A stretch of DNA of 64,000 nt from Saccopteryx bilineata (GCF_036850765.1 NC_089490.1:104464574-104528573), one strand, 5' to 3'; shown: positions 11,438 to 22,309, counted from the first letter of the stretch. Numbers and translations are program-made. The notes: generated from the letters alone by a model not told the origin.

Positions 11438-12120
11438 AGCCCTGGCCGGTTGGCTCAGTGGTAGAGCATCGGCCTGGCGTGCGGAAGTCCCGGGTTTGAT
11501 TCCCAGCCAGGGCACACAGGAGAGGCGTCCATCTGCTTCTCCACCCCTCCCCCTCTCCTTCCTCTCTGTCTCTCTCTTCCCCTCCCGCAGCCGAGGCTCC
11601 ATTGGAGCAAAAGATGGCCCGGGCGCTGGGGATGGCTCTGTGGCAGGGGTCCCCAAACTTTTTACACAGGGGGCCAGTTCACTGTCCCTCAGACCGTTGG
11701 AGGGCTGGACTATAAAAAAACTATGAACAAATCCCTATGCACACTGCACAAATCTTATTTTAAAGTAAAAAAACAAAATGGGAGCAAATACAATATTTAA
11801 AATAAAGAACAAGTAAATTTAAATGAACAAACTGACCAGTATTTCAATGGGAACTATGCTCCTCTCACTGACCATCAATGAAAGAGGTGCCCCTTCCGGA
11901 AGTGCAACGGGGGCCGCATGTGGCCCGCAGGCCGTAGTTTGGGGACCCCTGCTCTGTGGCCTCTGCCCCAGGCGCTAGAATGGCTCTGATTGCAGCAGAG
12001 CCACGCCCCAGATGGGCACAGCATCGCCCCCTGGTGGGCATGCCGGGTAGATCCCGGTCGGGCACATGCGAGAGTCTGTCTGACTGCCTCCCTGTTTCCA
12101 GCTTCAGAAAAAAAAAAAAA
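11438..12120 (+). mobile_element. Rhin-1-like SINE split by a nested hAT transposon
   Basis: The head GCCCTGGCCGGTTGGCTCAG begins at 11439. The body continues to 'gcgctggggatggctctgtgg' at 11643, is interrupted by a 308-bp hAT element, resumes with 'ctctgtggcctctgccccagg' at 11952, and ends in an A run at 12120. The outer duplication AGAATTGGC is exact (11429-11437 and 12121-12129). Removing the insert and one 8-bp duplication would give a normal-length copy, so the hAT element arrived after the SINE. Confidence 0.9.
11644..11951. mobile_element. Non-autonomous hAT DNA transposon (308 bp) inside a SINE
   Basis: The element has terminal inverted repeats CAGGGGTCCCCAAACT at both ends (reverse complement AGTTTGGGGACCCCTG at 11936-11951). 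It has an exact 8-bp target duplication CTCTGTGG (11636-11643 and 11952-11959), the size diagnostic of hAT transposases. It has no coding capacity. Compared with the copy at 56692-57184 it lacks about 160 bp between 'gggaactatg' and 'ctctcactgacc'. I do not assign a named family. Confidence 0.9.
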
Positions 12121-12129
12121 AGAATTGGC

Positions 12130-13699
12130 TCAAGTGGTTACAACTGAAAAGTCCCAAAATCTTCAGTCAGCAAGCTGGTGACCCCAGAGAGTGAATGGTG
12201 TAGTTCCAGTCTGAGTCTAAGTCTGAAGATAAGAGCAGACCAATGTCCCAGCTTGAAGACAATCAGAGAGAAAGAGTGTATGAATTCTCTCTTACTCATC
12301 TTTTTGGATCTATTCTGACCTTCAATGGATTGAATGAGGCCAACCCACATTGAGGAAGTCAATATAATCAACACAGTCTACAAATCAACTGTTAACTGAC
12401 CAGAACACCCTCGGAGATACATGTGTGTGTGGGAGGGGGGGGGGTGTTAAACATTTGACTGAGTGAAAGTTGTCATTAGACCAAAGAATTAGTTGCCTGT
12501 TTTTTTAGGATGAGAAGGAAAGTAGTTTATAGATTATAGGTTTATGAAATAATCAGTCACAGGTTTCAGACTGCATTTTAGGGAGAGATCAGGTCAGAAA
12601 GAAATGGGACTTGGGAAAGGAAGTTAAAGAGAGGTACAGAAGAAATGAAAATGAAAAGGAATCACAATGGAGGATAGAAAGTTAAATTTTCCAAGGTGGG
12701 GCTGTTCTGGGTACAGAAAAAGCTCAAGATGTAATTCCAGCTGAGTTGTTCCCATTTCCCTTTTCTTTTCACTACAAATTTCTAACCATCCACCTTCAAA
12801 GACCATCTCTGTCATAACTCACCAATTCCCTTTGCTCTCTTTTGAGGCTATCAGGACATCCCTTTATCTTAAAAAAGTATATTTACGGTACTAGTGTAAC
12901 TTCTGTATCAGAAAACATTTGTTATTTATAGGTCTGTGTAATTTCTTCTTCACAGATCTTATCACCCCAAATACAGTACCTCTGAGTACTAGTTCTTTAA
13001 TTCCAGTGGACAAAAAGGAGGACTACTCTAGAGCTTGTTTAAAAGGCAGATTGGCCAGATTTCGATATGGTGGGCCTGGGATGAAGCTTCAGAATCTGAA
13101 TACTGAAAATCACCTCATATATTTCTAATTTGGGTTACTTTGGGGGATGTGATACATGCAGCACGGTGCTCTGAGGTTGAATGAATTATATGGAGTAGAA
13201 TTAGTTGAATCAACTTGTGGTAGCATTAGATTTTTACATAACGCCTGCTGCAGTTTGAAGAACCACCGGAAGGTGGCGAACGACTCACACGACCCGCAGA
13301 GGAGAATTGTGGAGCATTTCTGACCTCCAAATCTCAAAATCAGAACTGTTCAGACAAGTTTTTAATTTGGGCAATCTTGTTTCCCTAGCTAAGCCGTTAG
13401 AGAAAGTAGTGAGTTTCTTCCACTCGTACGTGAACTCCAGTGAGTCAATGGCCCACCTCTTAATCTGGTCCCACGGGCTGAAACCATGGCCGACCTCCTG
13501 ATGCTACCTTTTGGCCAAAATCCTGGCACTAACAACTTCGGGTTTACCTTGTGAAGCTGTAGATAAAGTAATTTACCCCCTAAAGATCCTTGATGGGGAT
13601 GTAGGCGGGAGGGGAAGAAAACAGAAGATATATGCTCAAAGAGGAGAGCCGGTGCCACAAGATGGTCATATGGTTGTGTCTGTATTGACTTTATAGTCA
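12130..13699. other. Intergenic, nothing recognised
   Basis: This is unique sequence with a T(G)n stretch near 12424-12447. The segment 13190-13330 is repeat-free and carries several CpGs (accaccggaaggtggcgaac). It could be a small conserved noncoding element, but I cannot support that from one sequence. There is no coding frame of note. Confidence 0.4.
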
Positions 13700-13870
13700 G
13701 AGCTAGAGAGGAAGCATCTTACTCAGCCCCTCATTTTGTAGACAGAGAGCTTGAGAGAGTGTGAGCAGTTTGTTCAGAGACATATAGTTAGAAAATTCTA
13801 GAACATGGAGTCTGTCTCAACTTCAAGTGACCTGCCTTTTCAGTGCACCTTAGTCTAACAGCTGTTAAAA
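13700..13870 (-). repeat. MIR-type SINE relic
   Basis: 'cagcccctcattttgtagacagagagcttgagagag' followed by 'gcagtttgttcagagacatatag' and 'gaacatggagtctgtctcaac' follows antisense MIR order. It is strongly diverged. Confidence 0.45.
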
Positions 13871-13898
13871 GTGTGTGTGTGTGTGTGTGTGTGTGTGT
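13871..13898 (+). repeat. (GT)14 microsatellite
   Basis: A pure GT dinucleotide run of 28 bases. Confidence 0.95.
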
Positions 13899-14064
13899 TC
13901 ATTAGTGTTTGCTGTTGAATTGTCATATAGGAGAAGCTTAAAGATGATCATCTGGTTGGGGAAGAGGAGCTAGATGACCTTAGGTTGTATTTGCATAACA
14001 AGTCTACCTTTTTTTTTTTAATCTAGATTGTGTATTTTTTTATTTGGGGTAACCTGGCAGATGC

Positions 14065-14095
14065 GGGGGGGGGGGGGGGGGGGGGGGGAGGGGGG
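14065..14095 (+). repeat. G24-A-G6 homopolymer
   Basis: 24 consecutive G, then one A, then six G. Such a run is an obvious G-quadruplex candidate. The assembled length is likely unreliable. Confidence 0.85.
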
Positions 14096-14320
14096 AAGTC
14101 CAAGGACTAATGAAGGCAGAGGAAGGACTACACACTCTCGCCAGACTGCGTTAACAGGCCTTCCTCTCTTAGACACTTCCTTTTCTGCCTACTAAACTGC
14201 AAGTTTATCTAAGGCAATGACTGTCCTATCTCAGGTTATGTTCAAAAGTTTTTGGTGACTCAATGAGGATATCAACCTTGATCATTTTACATCTAACTGA
14301 TATTTTCTGACATCTTAGAT

Positions 14321-14599
14321 CAGCAACTTTCAACTTTTTTTTTTTTATCTCATGGTACACATTAACTACTAAAATTCTGCAGCACACCAAAAAAATTTTT
14401 TTTTGGCAGATCTCACAAAAATATAAGTATATTTTTAACTCATTCCCACCGGACGGCTACTGTTGTGTTGGCTTTCGTGTTTTCTTGTTTGTTTGTTTGT
14501 TTGTTTTTGACAGTCTAAGGGAAAAAAGATCAATGCCCCTGAATAGTCAGGTATTGCATGTGTTTAAAATTCTTGCAGCACACCGGGTTAAAATCGCTG
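14321..14599. mobile_element. hAT-type MITE (279 bp)
   Basis: The left end is CAGCAACTTTCAACTT. The right end is the complement of CAGCGATTTTAACCCGGTGT. The near-match 8-bp flanks TCTTAGAT (14313-14320) and TTTTAGAT (14600-14607) differ at one base, giving the hAT signature. The interior is AT-rich with a (GTTT)n block near 14485-14506, and there is no coding capacity. It differs from the 11644/56692 family in termini and body. The divergence suggests it is older. Confidence 0.75.
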
Positions 14600-14799
14600 T
14601 TTTAGATAGATGGCATATACCTTCTTTTATGTACTCAGTACACACGCACAGTGTTTACTGTGTGCAAAGCATTTTACAAATATGAATTCAGTTCATTTGT
14701 GTTTTCTTCCTGTTTCTTTAAGATTCCATATCAGTGAACATCCATGTATCATCGAGCACTTTCTTCCTCCCCCTACTCTTTCTCCTAAACACTGGCCCC

Positions 14800-16100
14800 T
14801 GACAGCGGTGCCGACCGGGTCTGGGAAGGTGAGGCGGGGTGGAGGACGGAAGAGTTCACTGGACGACCTAGGGCGCAGTTTCCCAGGCCGTCGGCGTGCG
14901 CTGCAGGCTGCTGCCTCTGAACTCGGTCCGAGCGCACGTCGTCCCGGGCCGGAGGGGCGGTCGTGCGGGTCTGCGGGAGGTGCGGAGAGAGCGCGCCGCC
15001 GCCGGGCTGCGTCCCCCGGCCGGAGGGGCGGTCGTGCGGGTCTGCGGGAGGTGCGGAGAGAGCGCGCCGCCGCCGGGCTGCGTCCCCCGGCCGGAGGGGC
15101 GGTCGTGCGGGTCTGCGGGAGGTGCGGAGAGAGCGCGCCGCCGCCGGGGGCGTCACAGGCCGGAGCGTTCCCGGGCCGGGCCGCCAGGAGTCGGGCTGCG
15201 CTCGGACTTCGGGGACGTGATGATGGACACAGGACACGTGGCTGCACAATGGGGACACACGACTGACCTCAGTCACTTCGGCAAACTGCCCTTGCTTTCG
15301 GGAGGCGGCAGGAGCGCTTCTGGAGCTTCTGGGTCTCGGTGCTTCGGCTCGTCGCCCGCCCCAGAGGGCAGCTCCGTGGCCCGTGGCGCACAGGGAGCAC
15401 CCAAGGGCGCGAAGGGGCGCCGGGGCTCTCAGGGGCCCCTGACTCTGAGTGTCAGTGGTTTCCCGAGAACGGGAGCCGCAGTGCGCTTCCCACTAAGGAA
15501 GGCACGCGAACCGTCCGGGCGCTGAGACTGGCCAGGGCGTCCCCGCAGGTCACACGTAGGCACCCGAGGACGCGGGGACGTCGCGGGGCGGCAGGCAGGG
15601 AGGTAGACTGAGGGTCGGAAAGGTGTGCAGTGTGTGTGCGCCGTGTGTGGCGGGAGCTGGAGGGATATGAAGGGACGAAAATCCAAAGGACTTGGGAGAA
15701 GGGAGTTGGGGACGCACGAATTTGAGAAGGAGCAATCATGTTAGGGAAAAATAGCAGAGTTGTTTTTTTTTTTCTTCCCTCCTATATGCAAACTGTCACT
15801 TCGGGTTAGCTTGAGCCCTTATCTGGCTCATTAGCATGAGCTGTGGCTAACGCGCTTAACCCCTCTAATTATTTATTATGCCGTCACGGAGCGAGTCGCA
15901 ACCCGGGGCGCCCTTGCGAGGACTGGCAGAGGAGGACACAGCGCGGGGGCCGGGGCGCAGCGCCCAGGGTGGCGGCGCGCTGCCAGGGAGAGACCCTTCC
16001 GCCGGGAGCCGCGCAGGCCTGCTCCTCGGGCGCCGGTGCAGAAAGGCCCTCTCCCTCGGATTCACCTCCAGGGAGGCGGCGCGCACTCCTCTCTGTGTCT
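14800..16100. promoter_or_regulatory. CpG island 8 to 7 kb upstream of ASCL1
   Basis: The stretch is about 1.3 kb of dense CpG sequence, standing out sharply from AT-rich flanks. Several long overlapping frames on both strands (up to 218 codons) have repetitive Arg/Gly/Ala/Pro composition, and two arise purely from the 71-bp tandem repeat, so I do not call a protein. Orphan CpG islands near developmental genes are commonly enhancers or noncoding-RNA promoters. Which of these applies here cannot be told from sequence. Confidence 0.65.
14941..15150 (+). repeat. GC-rich tandem repeat, three 71-bp copies
   Basis: The block beginning GGAGGGGCGGTCGTGCGGGT recurs at 14951, 15022 and 15093, a period of 71 bases with almost no differences. 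Each unit holds many CpG and the string GAGAGAGCGCGCCGCCGCCG. The near identity implies recent expansion or homogenisation (or an assembly artefact). Confidence 0.9.
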
Positions 16101-16690
16101 ACAGTAGTGCCCGTCTTCTCTATTGCCAGCTCCGAAGTTGGAGCAAAGGGGAAAGGACTTCTGCAAAAACGCCAAAATAGAAGGCAGACAAGGAGCTGGA
16201 GACTTGAGCTGGGTGATAGGCCGAGGGCACCATCCAGAAGGACCTGGGGGAAATCTAAAGGTTGTCTCCCCCCCCCCCCCCCCTCTTTCCCACCCTCACG
16301 TCGCGTCCCAAGAAAGTTCCTAAAGTGGAGGAACCGCGCTGGGCTGAAAACCGGCCACTCACGTCCACGGTGCTATTCAGAAAACAGTTTCCAAATAAGT
16401 TAACCTCTGCAGGGTGTTTTTCCCTCTCCCCTTCTAATTGTCCCCCCCTTCCCCCTCCTTCTCTTCATTCAGGGCTGTTTTATGTTCCTCTGCGTTGTGC
16501 CAACTATTTTATCTTTATTCCTTCTCTTTCTCTCTGGCCATTCATTTCTTTTTTTGTGTGTGTGGCTCCTCGGGCTGATGTGGGGCTCCTTACCACCCAC
16601 TGCACGCTCGCTCCTGTAGTTGAGGTGTTTCTATACAAACTCGAGCGTCCAGTTGTCATATTAATTATTACACTGAGTAATGACTGAAAT
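15780..16690. promoter_or_regulatory. Candidate upstream neural enhancer of ASCL1
   Basis: The sequence is repeat-free and complex. It includes a dense cluster at 15800-15885 (GGTTAGCTTGAGCCC, CTCATTAGCATGAGC, GCTTAACCCCTCTAATTATT) and another TAAT cluster at 16655-16685 (CATATTAATTATTACACTG). These are homeodomain/POU-like motifs. The block lies 6.4-7.3 kb upstream of the inferred ASCL1 start. Established knowledge: a Mash1 CNS enhancer lies about 7 kb upstream in mouse. That this block is its ortholog is inference from distance and motif content only. Confidence 0.45.
16268..16283 (+). repeat. C16 homopolymer
   Basis: Sixteen consecutive C within the candidate regulatory block. Length is probably variable. 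Confidence 0.85.
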
Positions 16691-16699
16691 GGTCAAAAT

Positions 16700-19019
16700 A
16701 AGGGAAGACTCGAGAGCGCTTTTTCTTGCTGCTCCAAAGATTTAGCAAAGAAGCCGTGCAACAAAGCACTAATTGGTCCCCAGAAACACTCGGACAAGGC
16801 ATGGAAGATAGGTTTCATAGAACCCTGCGATTGTGAAGGGGGGAAAGCGCTGAATGGACTCCACGCTTCTTTTCTAAACTCTCTTGTGAGCAAAAAAAAA
16901 TGGACCTCTGTTTGAATACTGCCCTGATCCTTGAATACTATACCCAGCAGAGAAAAAAATGCACCATTTATTGTAAGTTTTTTTTTCTTCTCCAGCTATT
17001 CATGGGTTCTCTGTGAAGAATCAGCTGGTTTTGTTTACCGTGAAAGACCTTTACTTTATTTTCATTCTTGGAGGAGGTGGAGGGGGGGGGGAGGGAAGGA
17101 GAGCCATGTGCCTAGACAGAGAGGAGCTGGCCTACTGTAACAAAATAGAGTGTAACAAATCCTACAAAAGTTTAGAATGTATTGATTCTTTGGAGAGCTA
17201 TATAGATTAACGACTTTCTTTATGCTTATCCAAGGAAGGTATTTAATCATAATGTAAATGGAGCTTTAGAAAAAATAAAGACCTAGCGTTACTTCTCCTT
17301 ATTTGGAGAACTTCAAAAGGATTGGTGAGGGTGGTTGCAAATTAACCCCCTCCCTCCACCCCAACCTCCCCTCCCTAACCCAAAAGCCGCACTAAAATAA
17401 TAGTTTGTGCTTTTTTGTTTTGTTTTGTTTTCCAGGGTTCTTTTTTTTTTTTTTTTTTTTTTTTTCAGGCTTATTGAAAAAAGCAAATAGATTTGTTAGA
17501 AGCCTAGATTCCTTAATGCAGGTGCAGGCCTGACTGCTGTGACCAAGATGCTGAGCCAAATCTGTGTTTGTCCTATTCTGCCCTTTGAACGGGCCATCCC
17601 AGGCTGCTCAGACTTAACTCAGGCTGGGTAGCCGCTGTTTCTGAAGTTACCTTGGGAAGGGCGTGCTGGATGGAGACAGTAGATCATGCGGTAATGTATT
17701 TTTCATCTCCCTGGCTAGGACAGTGTCAGGCACAGGCTTAGAGCAGTATGCACCCCAGGGCAAAGGCCCTGTGTTACAGCTACTGGAACCCAAATCTCTG
17801 AATGGCTGGCACACTCACTTTTCTAGAAGCACTGGTAGATTCTGAGGCTTAGCACTCACCAAAATTGAGGGCTGCATTAAAATTCTTGTGTCTACTCAAA
17901 AAACCTAAGGCCTGTGCTCCTCTTTGTACTCTCCTTGCCTTTTATTCAGGATCCACCATATATATAATTTTACTAAGTGATTCATTCAATGGAAACCTTA
18001 GTTTCACTTTTAATATTAATTCCCCTTGCTCCAAAGAAAAAACACAAAGGGAACTTTTTTAAAAGAGATGAGGTATATCTCTTTTCCACCGAGAGAACTT
18101 TCACAATTCTGGAATGTGAGAACACTGTGATTAGAAATTAAAGTAGCAGGAGACTCAGGACACCAGAGTTTCAGGTCTCCAGGGCAACAATCCTTAAGCA
18201 TTGCTAAGAAAGCCATCTCACCATTTAGATCCTGATGTTGAATGCGAATAAGTTTTCATCTAAGTTGTAGTCCATCTCCAGGTCTCCCTAAATAGAAGAG
18301 GGGCCTGTAGGTGTAAAAACTAAGGCTATTACTGTATTGCAAGAGAAAGAGAGACCTTCCCATATTTCTAGGATGTTTATATTCTGGGTGATATATAAAG
18401 AAGTCAGTGTCCGGGCTCCCCCACAAGAATGACAGTCCCTGATATGTATGGAGGGAGTATGTAAATTCACAAACAGCATCAGGTTTAATTCTCCTGCCAG
18501 CTTTGCCAGATAAGCAGAGGGAGCACCAGTGCTCCATTAGGAGTGAAGGCAATCAGTATTCCTTTTTGTGAATTATTTTTCTCCCCCACATTTAGATAAA
18601 TGGAACCTTGAGTGTCCTGGTCAAGTAAATCCTGGGTCTTGCTCAGAGTCCGGCCCACTGGCAGCAAGGGAGGTCAGAACCCGCAGCTCTGCTGAAGCTC
18701 CTTCCATGAGTCAACATGAAGCATGTCTGTATTTCATCTTACTTTTTACTGTTTATTTTAAAAACTTGGTTGCTATCCCCCATCATCTTGATTTGTGAGC
18801 ATCACCACCATTCTTCATAAATGACAGGAATTACCCACTCCCGATGCTGGGATGGTAAAACAGATGGCACTGGATCTCTGATGGCCATAGCAACTATCAG
18901 AATGTGGTCCCCAGAAGCTAAGAGCTGAGCCTCTACCGCCTATAAACCCTTTACTGGATGGGATGTGTGAACAGCAGCAGGACTTCTTGTTTTTAAAGAC
19001 AATTCTTATTAATCCTTTC
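16700..19019. other. Intergenic; T-run near 17442-17465
   Basis: No gene is seen. A run of about 25 T near 17440-17465 could be an old retroposon tail. A G-rich patch sits at 17071-17100. Short frames at 17865-18667 have no recognisable domain. Confidence 0.45.
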
Positions 19020-19210
19020 CTATTTAGACCTGATTTGGAGTGCTCCACATACATCCCCTTGAAATCTCACAGAAGTTGGAAGTAGATGTTATAGGTATGG
19101 GCGTGGCAGATGAGGAAACTGAGACCCAGAGTGAGGCTGTCTGCTCATGGTCACACTGCTGTTTAAGTAACAGAACCTGGTGTCAAATCAAGTCCATCTG
19201 CTTTACCTCT
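19020..19210 (-). repeat. MIR SINE relic
   Basis: 'gcagatgaggaaactgagacccagag', then 'tgctcatggtcacactgctg' and 'cagaacctggtgtcaaatcaagtcc' is the antisense MIR core in order. Confidence 0.65.
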
Positions 19211-19745
19211 CCTCTCCCCGAAGTTCTGGAGTTCCTTGGCCTAAGAGAATCTGTGGCAATTCTCTCAGGTGTGTATGTGGCGTGGGGTGTCATACTTTAG
19301 GTCACAGGATCCGAGGCAGGATTCTTATTGGCTCTTGAGCCTCAGTTCTTTGCTCCAAAAGGCAGAGGCTTAAATCTCCCAGAAGAGATTCTAGACCTTC
19401 GGTCAGGTTAGAGGACAAGGTGGATGCAACAATATTGGGCTGGGATGTCAGTGGGGAACATTCTTTATATTTATTTACTCCAGCCGGAGGTAGAGAATGT
19501 CTGGGTTCTTGGAGAGCTTTGCAAACATGTAAGGAAGTACGTGTTAGGATGAGGGAGCCGGGAGAGTGCGGGAGGAATTTTGTATGGGAGCTGGAGCGGG
19601 GAGAATAGGGACACGTGTTCTGGTGGTTTTGACCTGAAGGATCCCAGCTCCCGCTGTCTTTCCTCCTGGGCAGAGGCCAACATGTAGGGCTGCTACAATG
19701 CATGGCTTCATTGGTTGGCGCTTCTATTTGAGCACATGTTTCACG

Positions 19746-19788
<43 letters not shown>

Positions 19789-19823
19789 GTGGTGATGGTG
19801 ATGGTTGAGAATAGGCTCTGTTC
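19211..19823. other. Intergenic with (GT)n microsatellite at 19748-19788
   Basis: A roughly 40-base pure TG run is the only distinctive feature. The 205-codon - strand frame (19302-19919) is built partly from this run (a His/Thr stretch) and from the neighbouring SINE (a Ser/Leu stretch), so it is not a gene. Confidence 0.6.
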
Positions 19824-20157
19824 CTTTTTTTTTTTTAACAGGGACAGAGAGAGAGTCAGAGAGAGGGATAGACAGGGACAGACAGACAGGAATGGAGAGA
19901 GATGAGAAGCATCAATCATCAGTTTTTCGTCGAGACACCTTAGTTATTCATTGATTGCTTTCTCATATGTGCCTTGACCGTGGGCCTTCAGCAGACCGAG
20001 TAACCCCTTGCTCGAGCCAGTGACCTTGGGTCCAAGCTGGTGAGCTTTGCTCAAACCAGATGAGCCCGCGCTCAAGCTGGCAACCTCGGGGTCTCAAACC
20101 TGGGTCCTCTGCATCCCAGTACGACGCTCTATTCACTGCGCCATTGCCTGGTCAAGC
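19824..20157 (-). mobile_element. Long tRNA-headed bat SINE ('CTTGAGC' repeat type), minus strand
   Basis: Read on the - strand: GCTTGACCAGGCAATGGCGC head, then 'gttTGAGaccccgaggttgcc', a series of TTGAGC/AGCTTG units, 'caaggcacatatgagaaagcaatcaatga', 'ttgatgcttctcatctctctcc', a CT-rich tract and an A run. The exact duplication TAGGCTCTGTTC (19812-19823, 20160-20171) flanks it. It is the same family as 44372 and 52836. Confidence 0.85.
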
Positions 20158-20171
20158 AGTAGGCTCTGTTC

Positions 20172-20957
20172 TTAAAGTCCATGATAATTAGGGTCACCAT
20201 GCTCTCGAGAAGCCTGAACCCGAAAAGGAAACTGAGAATATTTGCTGGCAATTCTAAGATTTTCCCTGCTCCTAGATACATGTCAAAATTAGCAGGTGTA
20301 GGCCCCTCTTGCACAGATCAAAAAACTGAGAGAGTCAGAGGATGAGGGATTTGTTTTACGTTATAAAGGTTACAATACAAGATATGAGTTAGATCCAAAA
20401 CTACGGACCTTTAGGTGTGGAATGCTTAGAGTCTGAGTAGGAAGAGAGCTAAGGGCGCATGGTTCACCCTAAAGTAAAACACTCAGATGCCTCGATGTTC
20501 GTGATCCCCCCCCAACCCCTCACACGCTATTTTGCTAAAGAAGAGTGGATGCGACACAGGCAACCTTTCCTAGACGCCTCCTAGCGGCCTACACCTAGAA
20601 CTCAGAGCTGGGTTGCCGGAAGTGCCTGAATAACCTACTGCGCCAGGTGCTGAGTCTTATTCTGGTTGGAAAGCAAATGGTGTGGCTCTGCTTTAGGCCT
20701 TGTTGCCTCCTACAGTTCCCAGAAATGGGGACAAATGTGAATTTGGAAACCTCTCAACTCCTTTCCTGGGGTGGGGTATGGAGGTGGGAAGAGAGTTCAA
20801 AGGTGTAAATCACACTGGTCCAGCAAAGGCCTGTGGGATTAGCAAACCATGCATTACTGTGCGGGAGGGGGCTGTGTGGGCCAGCAGATTTACAGATCTG
20901 ACTTCTGTTGGCATATTGGCATGATTCAGTGCTATACTTCCCAAATCCATACATTTT
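20172..20957. other. Intergenic, nothing recognised
   Basis: This is unique sequence. Short overlapping frames at 20700-20954 on both strands have no domain. Confidence 0.45.
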
Positions 20958-21146
20958 ATTTATTTTTTAAAGATCTTATTTATTGACTTTAGAGAGAGGA
21001 AGGGGTGGGGGAGAGAAGAAGCAGGAAGCATTGACTTGTAGCAGTTGCTTCTCCTATGCCCCTCAATTAGGCAAGCCAGGGGTTTAGAACCAGCAACCTC
21101 AACAGTCAGGTCCACGCTTTAACCACTGTACCGCTACAGGTCAGGC
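20958..21146 (-). mobile_element. Short tRNA-headed bat SINE, minus strand
   Basis: Read on the - strand: GCCTGACCTGTAGCGGTACAG head, 'aaccactgtaccgc'-derived box A, 'ggagaagcaactgctacaag', a GA-rich tail and A run. A degenerate duplication beginning CCCAAA flanks it (about 20940 and 21146). It is a member of the 7881/45300/47048/60621 family. Confidence 0.75.
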
Positions 21147-21429
21147 CCAAACCACCCAATTTAAAAGAGTAAATTGTTGCAGAGAACGGAGGTGATTGAC
21201 CTTGGGAGCCACCCACCCATACTTTCCATCACCACCGCTGTTGTACCGACAACACTCAGCAGGCCACAGGTATCAAGTGCGGCAACCCGAATCATACACA
21301 TGGGTCCTTGGGAAGGACCCAACTCAACAAAAGGAAGTCTAATGAGAAACCATTATCCGGATAATTCACCACAATCATCCCTACACCCAGACCTCTAATC
21401 AACCAGATAATTATCTTTTGCTTCCTTCT

Positions 21430-21850
21430 GCCTATGTAGACGCGACTTGAGAGGTGCCCCAGCCTTTCCCTCTGCCTCCACTAGAGCAGTACGAAGATGG
21501 GACCAATGTCTCTGTCTGTTTTCCCTGCAGCATCGCGTCCCAAGGCGCCCCGAAGCTGGACCAGGCTCCAGCCAGAGAGCGCCAGGGCCGAGGGCCCAGA
21601 AAGGGCGCCTGGGAGGGCGCTGTCCCAGCGTCCGAGCGCCCGCAGCAAGCGCCTCCCCCTCCCTCGCGGCGCCAGCACGCGGCCCGCCGGGCTCGGCTCC
21701 CAGTCGCCTGCCACCGGCCTGCCGGGCACACGCCTGGGGCGGGATGGAGGCTGCGCCAAGGCCGCGGAGGTGCCTGCGGCGGCGCCGAACACCAGCCCCT
21801 CCAGCGCCATTACCCCCCACCCCCTGCCTGATGTTCCACATCATTTTTTC
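21430..21850. promoter_or_regulatory. CpG-rich island about 1.3-1.6 kb upstream of ASCL1
   Basis: This is a dense CpG stretch with five mutually overlapping open frames of 99-151 codons on both strands, which is the signature of GC-rich noncoding DNA rather than a gene. It may be an upstream promoter-associated island of ASCL1 or the start of a noncoding transcript. There is no splice or ORF evidence for a product. Confidence 0.5.
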
Positions 21851-21886
21851 CTCAGACCCAGCTCGAATATTCCAGGGAACTCCCTT

Positions 21887-22077
21887 ATTTTTTTCTTTTT
21901 AAATATTGATTGAATTTAGAGAGAGAAGAAAGGAAAAAGAGAGAGAAACATCCATCCGTTCCTGTTCAGCTTAAAATAACGCCGAATGTGCTCTCTATGT
22001 AGGGTATCATGATCTGGGACCAAACCTCTGCGTTACGGGGGCTATGCTCTAACCAACAGAGCTATCCAGCCAGGGCG
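21887..22077 (-). mobile_element. VES-like tRNA-derived bat SINE, minus strand
   Basis: Read on the - strand: GCCCTGGCTGGATAGCTCTG head with a box A ('tagctctgttggttagagc'), 'ggtttggtcccagatcatga', then a GAAA/TTTCTCTC-rich tail. It is flanked by a 10-bp near-duplication GAACTCCCTT (21877-21886) / GAACGCCCTT (22079-22088). The head resembles VES SINEs found across bats. It is old. Confidence 0.7.
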
Positions 22078-22309
22078 AGAACGCCCTTCTCTACGCGTCC
22101 TCCCTCCCCCAACGAGCTCGGAAATTATTCCGGGGGGGGGGGCAATGCTACAGGCAGCCGGAGACCACCCTGGAGGGACACACCTGACTACACACCTCCT
22201 TGAGACGCTGCCGACAGCTACCCCTCAGTGCAATCGCCTCCCTTCTCCACAGCACCCTTCACACTTGCTCGGCTGCGCGGAGCATATCCTGGTTTTTAGA
22301 CCTGGATGG

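Noticed and set aside
11439..11520. tRNA gene-like box A/box B sequences at SINE heads (also 34842, 37491, 44372, 51440, 54251, 60621)
   Set aside because: They are heads of retroposed SINEs with tails and target duplications, not free tRNA genes.
14941..15150. CRISPR-like direct repeats
   Set aside because: The 71-bp units abut without spacers; this is a vertebrate minisatellite.
14610..15525. Long frames (up to 218 codons) in the 15-kb CpG island
   Set aside because: They occur on both strands in several frames. Their repeats mirror the 71-bp DNA repeat and there is no domain or splice support.
19302..19919. 205-codon minus-strand frame
   Set aside because: It is composed of a TG microsatellite and SINE sequence.
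21395..21913. Five overlapping frames of 99-151 codons in the 21.4-kb CpG island
   Set aside because: Openness in both strands reflects few stop codons in GC-rich DNA; no domain.
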